A DNA stretch of 64,000 nucleotides. It comes from Gordonia sediminis (GTDB taxonomy: Bacteria; Actinomycetota; Actinomycetes; Mycobacteriales; Mycobacteriaceae). The position numbers and the translations under genes are program-made. Below, piece by piece: positions 25,487 through 34,277 of this stretch. Location: assembly GCA_004193205.1 (NCBI GenBank), contig RZUM01000007.1:1-64000 (forward strand), given 5' to 3'. Numbering within the stretch: the first letter of the stretch is position 1; the number at the start of each line of letters is the position of its first letter. The notes beneath the pieces were generated by a model that saw nothing but the letters and a program-made list of their open reading frames with translations, did no database searches and was not told where the DNA came from.

Positions 25487-27133
25487 TCAGTCTGATTCGT
25501 CGAACGACTCCGGGATCACCCGGCGGGGGGCCAACCAGATCAGGACGAGCGAACTGGCCATCAGGATGGCGCCGAGGATGACGTAGGCCTGGCGCATCGG
25601 TTCGAGGAACGCTTCCTGCGCGCCGTGCAGGATCTGGGTTGCCAGCGACGCGGCCTGCTCGGGCAGTCGGTCGGCGACCGCGGTCGCCTCCGCGAGTGAA
25701 CGGCTGATGTGCTCGGCCGCGACGTCGGCCTGTGAGATGAGGAGCTCGCCTCCGAGGGTGTCGCCGGCGCCAACCTGCTGCTGGCCCATCGCGATGAGTT
25801 GTGCCTGGGCGGAGTCGGCGACCGGACCGATCCGGGATGAGTAGCCGGCCGCCATGATGCTGCCGGCGATCGCGATGCCGATCGCCGCGCCGATCTCGCG
25901 CGCGGTGTCGTTCACCGCCGAGCCGACCCCCTGGTTACCCAGGGGAGTGTTGGCCATGATGGCCGTCGTCGACGGTGCCGTGGCGAGACCGATGCCAATG
26001 GCGCAGAGGACCAGCGTCCACGTCAGGCTCAGATACGTGTCGAAGTGGATCGCCCCGAGCAGGACGATGCCGAGTCCCGCGACGAGGAGGCCACCGGCGA
26101 GGACGAATCTCAGCGAGTGGAACCGCACCGCGACCCAGTTGCCGAACAGGGCGAAGATCCCGACGCCGACGACCAGCGGCATCATTGCGAACGCCGACTG
26201 CAGGGGCGTGAACCCGAACACCAACTGGAACTGCTGCAAGATCAGGAAGAAGACCCCAAAGGTGGCGAAGAACTGCATCATCACCGACAGCGATCCGGAA
26301 CCGAAGGCGCGATTGGTGAACAGCCGGACATCGAGGAGTGGTGAGGTCCTGCGCAGTTCCAGGACACAGAACGCCGCCACCAGCGCCACACCGCCGACGA
26401 GACAGACGAGGACGACCGGATCGACCCAGCCGCGGTGCGGCGCTTCGAGCAGTCCGAGCACGATGCCCGTCACCGCCAGGATCGACGTCACCGAACCCCC
26501 GATGTCGAAGCGTCCGGGGTCGTGGTCCTTCGACGTCCCGATCGTCAGGCACAGGCTTCCGGTCAGGACGGCGGAGGCGGCAAAGGTGATGAAGATCGAC
26601 TGCCACGAGAAGAACTCGAGCAGGATGCCGGTGACGAGGAAGCCGGCGATCGCGCCCGCGCCGGCGACCGCCGCCCAGATGCTCACACCGATGGGGCGTT
26701 TGGACTCCGGGACACCCGCGGTGATCAGTGACAGTGTCGTCGGCATGATCAGGGCCGCGCCGGCCCCGGCGACGATGCGGGTGGCGATGAGTTGGGTGGG
26801 GGAGTCGGTCCAGACCGGCAGCAGGGAAGCGACCGCGAACACCGCCAGGCCGACGATGAGTACCTCGCGCCGCCCGAAACGGTCGCCGATCGCCCCGGCG
26901 GGCAGGAGCAGCGCCGCGAGCGCGAGCGTGTAGCCGTCGACGATCCAGGTCATCTGGTTCGAATCGGCGCCGGTGTCGATCGCGATGTCGGGCAGCGCGG
27001 TGTTGAGTGCGGCCATCGCGGCGACGACCATGCTGACCGCCGCGCAGGCGATGAGGATGAGCCATGCGGAGTGCAGGTCCAGCCCGGCGATCGTGCGCTG
27101 ATGGGTTGGATCAGGCGCCGCGGGCCTCTTCAT
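25487..27133 (-). CDS. MFS drug:H+ antiporter, 14-TM (DHA2 / EmrB-QacA type)
   Basis: 548 residues from ATG 27133; ATG 27139 also exists, but GAGGG abuts it and is six bases from 27133. Fourteen predicted helices. Family motifs: ALNTALPDIAIDTGADSNQMTWIVDGYTLALAALLLPAGAIGDRFGRREVL (motif D1 and loop 2-3 motif A), RIVAGAGAALIMPTTLSLI (motif B) and WAAVAGAGAIAGFLVTGILLE (motif C, antiporter). An extended soluble loop (AQAQLIAMGQQQVGAGDTLGG) precedes the last helix. Likely exports hydrophobic compounds. Shares an operon with the ArsB-like permease. Confidence 0.88.
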   Translation of the reverse strand: MKRPAAPDPTHQRTIAGLDLHSAWLILIACAAVSMVVAAMAALNTALPDIAIDTGADSNQMTWIVDGYTLALAALLLPAGAIGDRFGRREVLIVGLAVFAVASLLPVWTDSPTQLIATRIVAGAGAALIMPTTLSLITAGVPESKRPIGVSIWAAVAGAGAIAGFLVTGILLEFFSWQSIFITFAASAVLTGSLCLTIGTSKDHDPGRFDIGGSVTSILAVTGIVLGLLEAPHRGWVDPVVLVCLVGGVALVAAFCVLELRRTSPLLDVRLFTNRAFGSGSLSVMMQFFATFGVFFLILQQFQLVFGFTPLQSAFAMMPLVVGVGIFALFGNWVAVRFHSLRFVLAGGLLVAGLGIVLLGAIHFDTYLSLTWTLVLCAIGIGLATAPSTTAIMANTPLGNQGVGSAVNDTAREIGAAIGIAIAGSIMAAGYSSRIGPVADSAQAQLIAMGQQQVGAGDTLGGELLISQADVAAEHISRSLAEATAVADRLPEQAASLATQILHGAQEAFLEPMRQAYVILGAILMASSLVLIWLAPRRVIPESFDESD

Positions 27134-27286
27134 CGCCATCCCTCGAGGATCTCAGATCACGTCGTTGCCCGTTCGTGATGCGACACGCGTCCCGAGGTAG
27201 CGCCGGTTCCGCCGGCACTTGTGACACATTTATCACTGTAGTAACAGCCGGAAATCGCCAACCCGGACAACCGAAAGCGGGAGATC

Positions 27287-27427
27287 ATGGCCTCACACCA
27301 GGTCACCTCTTCATCACGAACCGACTACTGTCCTGCGCGCGTGCATGTGTGGCGTGTGCTGTCGATGCTCGCGGCGCTCGTCGCGGTCGTCGTCGGCCTG
27401 CTCGTCATCGTCACGTCGGCCGCCTGA
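27287..27427 (+). CDS. Small single-pass membrane protein
   Basis: A 46-residue frame: ATG 27287 with GGGAG just upstream, TGA 27425-27427. A short polar head (MASHQVTSSSRTDYCPAR) is followed by one strong hydrophobic helix (VLSMLAALVAVVVGLLVIVTSA). It sits alone between the divergent MFS gene and a convergent DUF6918-type gene. The upstream gap 27140-27286 holds GTGACACATTTATCAC, a possible regulator half-site pair. Function unknown. Too short for most gene finders, so the call rests on the start signal and the helix. Confidence 0.5.
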   Translation: MASHQVTSSSRTDYCPARVHVWRVLSMLAALVAVVVGLLVIVTSAA

Positions 27428-27499
27428 CGAACCACAAACGGCCGCCGAGCTACTGCTCGACGGCCGATGGGTGGATCGCTGGAAAGGCGCGGACTTCGC

Positions 27500-27931
27500 T
27501 CAGCCCGCGTGCTTTTCGATCACCGCGCCGACTCGGGGCAATGCCGTGCTGACATGTCCCTTGCCCTTGCCGCGCAGGGAACCGTAGACCTTGGCCAGCG
27601 CAGGATTGGCGGTGGCGGCCTGATCGTCGGTCACCGTCAGCAGTGCCTCCGACGCGGCGTCGGCGTTCGCGGTCAGGTGATCCGGGAACGACACTCCGGC
27701 CGGGCGCGAATCCCACAGCGGTGCGAGAGCCGTGAGGAAATCGGGCAGCATGTGGTTCGTCGCCGACGTGATGACACCCGGCTTGAACTTCTGTGCCGCC
27801 GCGTAGGCGGTCTTCACCGCGGCACCGCCGAGGCCCTTCTTGTCCGACACCTCGGCGTCGATCACGCCGACGAGATCGGCGACGACGGCGTCGCGGTCGG
27901 TGTCGAGCAGGGACTGCAGGGAATCGCTCAT
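27500..27931 (-). CDS. Conserved actinobacterial protein (DUF6918-like)
   Basis: 143 residues, ATG 27931 preceded by GAGGAGAACTC on the minus strand. Helical, soluble, no signal peptide. MSDSLQSLLDTDRDAVVADLVGVIDAEVSDKKGLGGAAVKTAYAAAQKFKPG and the later LPDFLTALAPLWD resemble a short family found throughout mycobacteria and relatives as a single gene. No catalytic motif is apparent. Neighbours do not suggest a role. Real gene on codon use and start signal; function unknown. Confidence 0.75.
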   Translation of the reverse strand: MSDSLQSLLDTDRDAVVADLVGVIDAEVSDKKGLGGAAVKTAYAAAQKFKPGVITSATNHMLPDFLTALAPLWDSRPAGVSFPDHLTANADAASEALLTVTDDQAATANPALAKVYGSLRGKGKGHVSTALPRVGAVIEKHAG

Positions 27932-28058
27932 GAGTTCTCCTCGCGGGGGCCCGGTCTTCGCCGGGATCGACAGCGGTTGGTCCGCGTCGACCTTACTGGG
28001 TGCCCGATGTGTCGAGCCGGCGACACATCTGTGCGACCGCTGTGGTTCGCGCCACCGA

Positions 28059-28844
28059 TCAGTACTTCTCGGACTGTCCGCCGTCGATGGCGATGGTGGT
28101 GGCGTTGATGAACGTCGCCTGATCCGACAGGAGGAAGGCGGCGAGGTGGCCCACCTCTTCGGGGCGGCCGAAGCGCTGCATCGGGTTGACGCTGACGAAC
28201 TGCTTGCCGACCTCTTCCCAGTGGTCGGGGTCGATCTGCTTGAGGGAACCCTCCACCATGGGTGTCATGATCGCGCCGGGTGCGATCGCGGTGACCCGCA
28301 CACCGAACTGGCCGTATTCGATGCCCGAGTTACGGGTCAGGCCGACCACGCCGTGCTTGGCGGCGGCATAGCCGGACTGGTTGCCGACGCCGCGGATGCC
28401 GCCGACCGAGGCGGTGTTCACGACGCTGCCCGAGCCCTGCTTCTTCATCACCGGGAGAACGTACTTCTGGCCGAGGAACACTCCGCGCAGGTTGATCGCG
28501 ACGACCTTGTCGAACTCGTCGGTGCCGAAGTCCTCGGTGAGGTTCTGCTTGCCCTCGATGCCGGCGTTGTTGAAGAAGCCGTCGATGCGGCCGAAGGTCT
28601 CGACGGTCTGGTCGACGTAGTTCTTGACGTCGTCTTCCTTGCTGACGTCGGCGACGATCTGGATGACCTTGGCGGCCGAGGCGACTTCGGCTACCGCGGT
28701 GGCGGTCTCCTGCAGACCCTTCTCGCTGACGTCGACGAGCGCCAGCGCGGCGCCCTCGGAGGCGACCTGGATGGCGGCCGCCCGACCGAGGCCGGAGCCG
28801 GCGCCGGTGATGAGGACGACCTTGTCGGTGAATCGTGCGGTCAT
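28059..28844 (-). CDS. SDR family NAD(P)-dependent oxidoreductase
   Basis: 261 residues from ATG 28844, with AAAGAAGG upstream. Classical SDR: VLITGAGSGLGRAAAIQVASEG (TGxxxGxG), an Asp after strand 2 (ALVDVS) favouring NAD, NNAGIEG, catalytic Ser in VNTASVGG, YAAAKHG, and C-terminal FINATTIAIDGGQSEKY. Substrate unknown; it lies next to steroid genes but no KstR box is near. It is divergent from a TetR gene, with a well-formed palindromic operator between them, so it is very likely that regulator's target. Confidence 0.88.
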   Translation of the reverse strand: MTARFTDKVVLITGAGSGLGRAAAIQVASEGAALALVDVSEKGLQETATAVAEVASAAKVIQIVADVSKEDDVKNYVDQTVETFGRIDGFFNNAGIEGKQNLTEDFGTDEFDKVVAINLRGVFLGQKYVLPVMKKQGSGSVVNTASVGGIRGVGNQSGYAAAKHGVVGLTRNSGIEYGQFGVRVTAIAPGAIMTPMVEGSLKQIDPDHWEEVGKQFVSVNPMQRFGRPEEVGHLAAFLLSDQATFINATTIAIDGGQSEKY

Positions 28845-28907
28845 GGGGACAACCTTCTTTCCTGAATGCGGTCGGCCCGTCCGATGGCGGGTCGTACACT
28901 CCACATT

Positions 28908-28928
28908 AACGATACGATGCGTTCCGTT
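28908..28928. promoter_or_regulatory. Palindromic TetR operator, SDR/TetR intergenic
   Basis: AACG-at-ACG-atg-CGT-tc-CGTT: 21 bp with nested symmetric arms AACG/CGTT and ACG/CGT, halfway between the divergent SDR and TetR genes. It has the size and symmetry of TetR/AcrR operators bound by two dimers. Confidence 0.65.
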
Positions 28929-28945
28929 ATTTCTGAGGGGGAACC

Positions 28946-29518
28946 ATGACCGACCGGCAGCCCACGCGCGGCCGCGGCCGCCCACGCGATCCCGACCTGG
29001 ACGAGCGGATTCTCCGGGCGACGCGGGCACTTGTCGCTGAGGTGGGCTATCACCGCGTGAGTATGGAATCGATCGCAGCGCGGGCCGGGGTGGGGAAGGC
29101 GACGTTGTATCGGCGATGGCCGACGAAGGCGGATGTGATCACCGACGCCTTCCGCACCGAACTGGCGGCGCCACCGACGCCCGACACCGGCTCGGTCATC
29201 CACGACGCGCTCGACCATTTGCGCGAACTCGTGCACACCCTGACTTTGTTGGGGGACCCGTCGGTGGTCGCCGGTGCGCTCGCCGAACGGGGCGAGGCCG
29301 GGCAGACCGAACTGCGCGAATTGCTCGCGGTTCGGGCCGAGGCTGGTGTAGAGCTCCTGCGGCGCGGGATCGCCCGTGGTGAGCTGCCCCGGACGCTGCC
29401 CGTGCGGACCGTCGTGGACCAGTGGGCCGGATACCTGCTCTACCGCATCGTCTTCGTGCAGCAGGTGCCGACCGACGACGATCTGCGGGCTCTCGTCGAT
29501 CTGCTGCCGGTCGCCTGA
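28946..29518 (+). CDS. TetR/AcrR-family transcriptional regulator
   Basis: 190 residues, ATG 28946 behind GAGGGGGAACC. N-terminal HTH: RGRPRDPDLDERILRATRALVAEVGYHRVSMESIAARAGVGKATLYRRWPTKADVI (the GVGKATLYRRW recognition helix is typical). The C-terminal ligand domain ends DQWAGYLLYRIVFVQQVPTDDDLRALVDLL, resembling TetR_C_16-type domains. It probably represses itself and the divergent SDR through the palindrome at 28908-28928. The ligand is unknown. Confidence 0.88.
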   Translation: MTDRQPTRGRGRPRDPDLDERILRATRALVAEVGYHRVSMESIAARAGVGKATLYRRWPTKADVITDAFRTELAAPPTPDTGSVIHDALDHLRELVHTLTLLGDPSVVAGALAERGEAGQTELRELLAVRAEAGVELLRRGIARGELPRTLPVRTVVDQWAGYLLYRIVFVQQVPTDDDLRALVDLLPVA

Positions 29519-29534
29519 AGTGTCGTGAGCGCGG

Positions 29535-30398
29535 TCACCTCGCTACTGACAGCACCACGTTGCCCAGAGCCGCGGCACCGTCCCGATCGGCGACCGAGGC
29601 GGTGACCAGAAGTTCGTCGCCCTCGTCCCACACCGCCACGTCCAGCGTCTCGCCGGGGAAGACCACGCCGGCGAAACTCGCCGAGTATGCGTGCACCGCG
29701 GTCACGTCGCCGTCGAGGACGCGGTCGGTGACCGCACGGCAGACCAGACCGTAGGTGCACAGCCCGTGCAGAATCGGACGCGGAAATCCTGCTGCCGCAG
29801 CGAATTCCGGGTTCGAGTGCAGCGGGTTGCGATCTCCGCAAAGGCGATAGAGCAGCGCCTGGTTCGGCAGCGTCGGCACCGACAGTCGATGGTCGGGTGC
29901 ACGATCCGGGTAGCTCACCTTCGACGACGAGCCGCGTTCGCCCCCGAATCCGCCCTCGCTCTTGGCGAAGATCGACGACCGCGCGGTCCACAACGGTTCG
30001 CCGGCGTCGTCGCGCGTGACCGATTCCTGGATGACCACCGCGGCCGAACCCTTGTCCTGGACCTCGACGATCCGGGTCCGGGTGGTCGCCTTCCCACTCG
30101 CCGGCAAGGGACGATGGGCCGTGATCTGCTGGCTTCCGTGCACCACTTTCGCCAGGTCGATGTCGATGCCCGGGAAGGAGACTTTCGGCGCCTCGGTGGC
30201 ATGGAACGATGCCGCGACGGTGGCGAACGTCGGCAACACCTTGGGGGACACGTCATCGACGTAGGCGAGTCCGGCGAGGTCCATCGGGTCGGCGGCCGCA
30301 CCGACCGCGAGGTGATAGAGCGCGACGTCGGAGGCCGACCATTCGAAGGAGACCTCGGGGAGTTCGGCGCCGACGGCCACGGACGGATCAATGGGCAC
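29535..30398 (-). CDS. hsd4B: MaoC-like 2-enoyl-CoA hydratase Hsd4B (ChsH3-type)
   Basis: 287 residues from GTG 30398, five bases after the kstD stop, so in one operon with kstD. Double-hotdog (N-terminal degenerate, C-terminal active), as in peroxisomal-type hydratase 2: LPNQALLYRLCGDRNPLHSNPEFAAAAGFPRPILHGLCTYG contains the hydratase-2 motif with catalytic Asp and His. The same order, kstD then hsd4B, occurs in mycobacterial and rhodococcal cholesterol clusters, where the protein hydrates a steroid side-chain enoyl-CoA. Expected to be under the KstR boxes upstream of kstD. Confidence 0.88.
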   Translation of the reverse strand: MPIDPSVAVGAELPEVSFEWSASDVALYHLAVGAAADPMDLAGLAYVDDVSPKVLPTFATVAASFHATEAPKVSFPGIDIDLAKVVHGSQQITAHRPLPASGKATTRTRIVEVQDKGSAAVVIQESVTRDDAGEPLWTARSSIFAKSEGGFGGERGSSSKVSYPDRAPDHRLSVPTLPNQALLYRLCGDRNPLHSNPEFAAAAGFPRPILHGLCTYGLVCRAVTDRVLDGDVTAVHAYSASFAGVVFPGETLDVAVWDEGDELLVTASVADRDGAAALGNVVLSVAR

Positions 30399-30403
30399 GG
30401 TGT

Positions 30404-32140
30404 TCAGGCTCCTGTCGTAGTGGTGGTCGGGGCGATCTTCGCCTTGGCGGCCGCATCGAGGGCGGCCAGGTAGCCGAAGACCATCGCGGGGCCGATGGTA
30501 GCGCCCGGCCCGGCGTATGTGTGGCCCATGACCGGCGAGCTGGTGTTGCCGGCGGCGTAGAGCCCTTCGATCACCGAACCGTCGGCACGCAGGGCGCGAC
30601 CCGCGGCATCGGTGTCGATGCCGCCCTTGGTGCCGAGGTCACCGGGCACCATCTTGACCGCGTAGAACGGGGCTCTGGTCAGTGCGCCGAGGCTGGGGTT
30701 CGGCTTGTTGGTGATGTCGCCGTAGTAGTGGTCGTAGCCGCTCTCGCCGCGATGGAAGTCGGCGTCCACCCCGGAGCGCGCGAAACCGTTGAACCGCTGC
30801 GTGGTCCTCTCGAGGGCATCGGCCGGGACGCCGATCTTCTCGGCCAGCTCGCGGGTGCTGTCGGCCTTGACCACCACGCCCGACTCGAACCACTTCTTCG
30901 GAAGTGGTTGACGCGCATTGACTCCCGCGAACAGGTAGCGATTGCGGCAGGTCTGGTCGAAGATGAGCCAGGCCGGTATGTTCGCCCCGGTGCCCTCGCC
31001 CTGGCCGAATTCGCCGCCGTACATCTGGTGGACCGCCTCGACGTAGGGCAACGACTCGTTCATGAATCGCTCGCCGCGCTCGTTGACCATGATGGTTCCC
31101 GGAACCGCCCGCTCCGACAACGCGAACCACGGACCGCGCGGCAGCGGGATCGTCGGACCCCACCAGGCATCGTCCATCAACGACACCGACGCTCCGATCT
31201 TCAGACCGGCGTTGATTCCGTCGCCGGTGTTCGACGGTGCGCCGGTCGTCCAGTCGGACCCGATCGGGTCGCGCTGATACTTGCGCCGCATCTCCGGGTT
31301 GTTCTCGAAGCCGCCGCACGCCAGGATCACGCCATGGCGCGCGCGGATCGGGAAGGTCGTGCCGTCCGATTCGGCCAGCACGCCGACGACTCGGCCTTCC
31401 TCGGTCAGCAGATCGGTGAGACCGGTGTTCAGCTCGAGGGGAACGCCGAGCTGCCGAACGCCCAGCAGCAGTTCGGCCGCCAGCGCGGCGCCCATCGCGA
31501 TCAGCTTCTTGCCGCGGGTGCGGGCCCAGAAGAAGCGGGTGCCCACCTTGGCCATGCGCAGCGGTCCGCGCCAGTGCCGCAGGCCGGTGTTGAGCCAGCG
31601 GTAGTCCGACTGCAGCACCACCATGTTCAGCGGTGCCTTGGTGTATTGCGGGTGCAGGGTCTTGAGGTCGTCGCCGAGCTCGCGGGCATCGAAGGGCCGT
31701 GGCTCGACCGATCGGCCGCCGAGGCGACCGCCGGGTGCCTCGGGGTAGTAGTCCGAGTAGTTCTTCACCCATTCGAGGTCGAGCGGCGCGTGCTTCATCA
31801 GGAAGTCCAGAGCTTCCGGACCCCGGTCGATGTAGGCGTCGATGCGCTCCGGCGCGGCGTGCTCGCCGATGATGGCGTGCACGTATTCACGGGCCTTCTC
31901 TGTGGTGTCGTCGACGCCGTCACGCCGAAGGACCGAGTTGTTGGGAATCCACACTCCGCCGCCGGACCGTGACGTCGAGCCGCCCCAATACGGGGACTTC
32001 TCGATGACGACGGTGTCGAGGCCGCTCGCCGCTGCGGTGATCGCCGCGCTCAGGCCTGCGGCGCCGGCGCCGACGACGATGACGTCGTAGGTCTCGGGGC
32101 TGTCGGTGGTCTGCTCTGTCGGTTCGGTCGCGCCGGCCAT
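30404..32140 (-). CDS. kstD: 3-ketosteroid delta-1-dehydrogenase
   Basis: 578 residues from ATG 32140 (AAGGGA six bases upstream). FAD-binding N-terminus TYDVIVVGAGAAGLSAAITAAASGLDTVVIEKSPYWGGST. The active-site segments of KstD are visible: NYSDYYPEAPGGR (catalytic Tyr region) and the C-terminal MGHTYAGPGATIGPAM (Tyr and Gly of the substrate pocket), with GGIDTDAAGRAL before it. It introduces the C1-C2 double bond in ring A of 4-androstenedione-type steroids, passing electrons to FAD. Starts divergently from the GntR gene's 3' end; two KstR boxes lie just upstream. Confidence 0.93.
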   Translation of the reverse strand: MAGATEPTEQTTDSPETYDVIVVGAGAAGLSAAITAAASGLDTVVIEKSPYWGGSTSRSGGGVWIPNNSVLRRDGVDDTTEKAREYVHAIIGEHAAPERIDAYIDRGPEALDFLMKHAPLDLEWVKNYSDYYPEAPGGRLGGRSVEPRPFDARELGDDLKTLHPQYTKAPLNMVVLQSDYRWLNTGLRHWRGPLRMAKVGTRFFWARTRGKKLIAMGAALAAELLLGVRQLGVPLELNTGLTDLLTEEGRVVGVLAESDGTTFPIRARHGVILACGGFENNPEMRRKYQRDPIGSDWTTGAPSNTGDGINAGLKIGASVSLMDDAWWGPTIPLPRGPWFALSERAVPGTIMVNERGERFMNESLPYVEAVHQMYGGEFGQGEGTGANIPAWLIFDQTCRNRYLFAGVNARQPLPKKWFESGVVVKADSTRELAEKIGVPADALERTTQRFNGFARSGVDADFHRGESGYDHYYGDITNKPNPSLGALTRAPFYAVKMVPGDLGTKGGIDTDAAGRALRADGSVIEGLYAAGNTSSPVMGHTYAGPGATIGPAMVFGYLAALDAAAKAKIAPTTTTTGA

Positions 32141-32164
32141 GAAGGTCCCTTCGTGCACCACGGA

Positions 32165-32201
32165 TGGAACGTGTTCTCACCATGAATTAGAACACGTTGC
32201 A
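32165..32201. promoter_or_regulatory. Two KstR boxes upstream of kstD
   Basis: TGGAACGTGTTCTC (32165-32178) and TAGAACACGTTGCA (32188-32201). The second fits TnnAACnnGTTnnA exactly; the first misses only the final A. They start 25 bp from the kstD ATG. Confidence 0.85.
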
Positions 32202-32233
32202 GAAATAGGGCGCCAGAGGTGGGATGGAGTTGG

Positions 32234-32950
32234 CTAGGTCGGCGGCGTGTGGGCTGCTTGACTCCCGGTCTGGAGAACCATCGCGGTACCGCTCTCACCG
32301 CCGTGGCGGTGCTCGGCCATCAACGCGATGAGACGTTCGTTGTCGCCGACGGCGAGTGCGTCGATCATCGCGTCGTGTTCGGTCAGAACCCGTTCGCGTG
32401 CTGCGGGATCGAAGAGGTACACGGCATGGTACGGCATCGCCAAGGTCCACAGCCGACGCAATTCGGCGACGACGAGCCGCAACAGCGACCGATCGAACAT
32501 CGCGAAGTGGAAGGCTTGGTTCTTCAATCGCATGTCGAGAAGATCGGCCCGATCCGACGCCGCTGCGACGGCTGCCGCGGATTCACGGATGTCCTCGAGA
32601 TCGGTCGTGCCAAAGCGAGGCAGCGACCGCAACACCTCCGGTTCGAGAGCGGCGCGCATGAGATAGATCTGGTCGAACTCGCTCTGCTCGAGCCGCGCCA
32701 CCGTGTACCCGACATTCGGTACATGTGCCACCAGTCCTTCGGCGGTGAGGTGCCGTAGTCCCTCGCGGATCGGCAGCCGCGAAACCCCGAGACGTTCGGC
32801 CATCAACTCCTGCCGGATCGGCTGCCCCGGAAGCAGTTCTCCTGTGACGATCATCCGCTCGAGTTCGGTGACCACGCGACCAGCGACGCGACCCATGCCG
32901 ACGGGGGCATCGTCGAGCGGCGACGAACGCTTCGGTGACTGCCCGGCCAC
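32234..32950 (-). CDS. GntR-family regulator, FCD (FadR) subgroup
   Basis: 238 residues from GTG 32950 with GAGGAGG five bases away. N-terminal winged helix: GRVVTELERMIVTGELLPGQPIRQELMAERLGVSRLPIREGLRHLTAEGLVAHVPNVGYTVARL. C-terminal FCD-like helical domain with Asp/His metal-binding pattern (LKNQAFHFAMFD, EHDAMIDAL, LMAEHRH). It is the last gene of the enoyl-CoA hydratase / acyl-CoA dehydrogenase / CoA-transferase operon and most likely its repressor, responding to an acyl-CoA or carboxylic acid. Confidence 0.87.
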   Translation of the reverse strand: MAGQSPKRSSPLDDAPVGMGRVAGRVVTELERMIVTGELLPGQPIRQELMAERLGVSRLPIREGLRHLTAEGLVAHVPNVGYTVARLEQSEFDQIYLMRAALEPEVLRSLPRFGTTDLEDIRESAAAVAAASDRADLLDMRLKNQAFHFAMFDRSLLRLVVAELRRLWTLAMPYHAVYLFDPAARERVLTEHDAMIDALAVGDNERLIALMAEHRHGGESGTAMVLQTGSQAAHTPPT

Positions 32951-32999
32951 TTGAACCTCCTCGAATTCTTCTCGGCGACAACAGTGCTGAACGGCGCGC

Positions 33000-34277
33000 T
33001 CAGCCGAGGATGCCGCTTCCACGCAAGGCGTCGATATGCTCGGCCGAGTAGCCCATCGCTCCGAGGACTTCAGTCGTGTGTCTACCTCGCGGGACCGCGG
33101 GTCGAGGCGCGCGTGACGGTGAGCGCCCGAGTGTGAGCGGCACACCCACGCCCCGATACTCGTCGGTGTCGAGGAACAGGCCGCGATGGCGCACCTGTGG
33201 TTCGTTCAGCGCTTGCCCGACATTGTTGACCGGGCTGGACGGAACTCCCGCATCGTCGAGACGCTCCGCGAGATCCGCGCGCGGCCACGTCGCGATCCGG
33301 TCCGCCAGGATCGTGATGAGTTCCTGCCGGTGGGCGTGACGGCCAGAGTTTGTTGCGAACCGCGGGTCGGCAGCTACCTCGGAGACTCCGAGAACCTCGG
33401 TGAGTGAAGTGAATTGGCGGTCGTTCGCCGCGCTGATGAAGACGGGACCGTCGGCCGTTTCGAAGACCTGGTAGGGCACGACCGTCGGATGGAGTTCCCC
33501 GGTTCGCTGCGGTATCCGTCCGTTCGCGGTCCAGTTCGCCGAGTGCGGGTGCAGGATCGACACGACGGCGTCGAGGAGCGTGATGTCGACCATCTGTCCC
33601 CGGCCGCTACGCATCCGCTCGAAGAGCGCCAGCAGCGTTCCGCTGAACGCCATGTTGGCGGTTACGAGATCCACGATCGGCACACCGATCCGCAGCGGCT
33701 CGCGGTCGGGAAAGCCGTTGATGCTCATCAGGCCGCCGAAGCTCTGCAACACAGCGTCGTATCCGGGGGCGCCGCCCTTCGGGCCGTCCACACCGAAGCC
33801 GGTGATGCGGGTGTACACGAGGCCCGGATTTCGTTCGGCCAGAACGGTTTCATAGTCGAATCCCCAGCGCGCGAGGGTACCGGCCTTGAAGTTCTCCACC
33901 ACCACGTCGGCCGCGTCCAGGAGATGCCCGAGGACCTCGCGGCCCGCTTCGGTGCCCAGGTCGAGGCAGATGTTGTCCTTGCTGCGATTCATCCCGGTGT
34001 AGTAGGCACTGCTGTCCTCGGACGCGAACGGCGGACCCCAACCTCGGGTTTCGTCACCGATCGGGGCCTCCACCTTCAGTACCTCGGCACCCTGATCGGC
34101 CAGCATCTGCGCCGAGAGTGGTCCGGCCAGTACACGACTCAGATCGAGCACCCGAATACCGGCCAGCGCACCGCGGTTGGAATCGTCGTCCGCCGATCGC
34201 CAGGCCGCCCTGCCGTCGATCCCGGGCGATGCCGAGGTCGACGGTGTCGTGCCGGAGGACGAGCCGGCCACGGTCAT
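33000..34277 (-). CDS. CaiB/BaiF-type (class III) CoA-transferase
   Basis: 425 residues from ATG 34277, overlapping the upstream stop (ATGA). After a ~35-residue low-complexity Ser/Thr N-terminus comes the family signature LAGIRVLDLSRVLAGPLSAQMLADQGAEVLKVE, then GDETRGWGPPF, YYTGMNRSKDNICLDL (the conserved catalytic Asp region is GTEAGREVLGHLL), and FGVDGPKGGAPGYDAVLQSFGGLMS. These enzymes swap CoA between carboxylates via a mixed anhydride on Asp. Here it would activate the acid degraded by the two dehydrogenases and hydratase of this operon. Substrate unknown. Confidence 0.9.
   Translation of the reverse strand: MTVAGSSSGTTPSTSASPGIDGRAAWRSADDDSNRGALAGIRVLDLSRVLAGPLSAQMLADQGAEVLKVEAPIGDETRGWGPPFASEDSSAYYTGMNRSKDNICLDLGTEAGREVLGHLLDAADVVVENFKAGTLARWGFDYETVLAERNPGLVYTRITGFGVDGPKGGAPGYDAVLQSFGGLMSINGFPDREPLRIGVPIVDLVTANMAFSGTLLALFERMRSGRGQMVDITLLDAVVSILHPHSANWTANGRIPQRTGELHPTVVPYQVFETADGPVFISAANDRQFTSLTEVLGVSEVAADPRFATNSGRHAHRQELITILADRIATWPRADLAERLDDAGVPSSPVNNVGQALNEPQVRHRGLFLDTDEYRGVGVPLTLGRSPSRAPRPAVPRGRHTTEVLGAMGYSAEHIDALRGSGILG

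Noticed and set aside
27208-27228. GlxR/CRP-type site TGTGA...TCAC
   Set aside because: The half-sites GTGA and TCAC are separated by 8 rather than 6 bases, which does not fit the known spacing.
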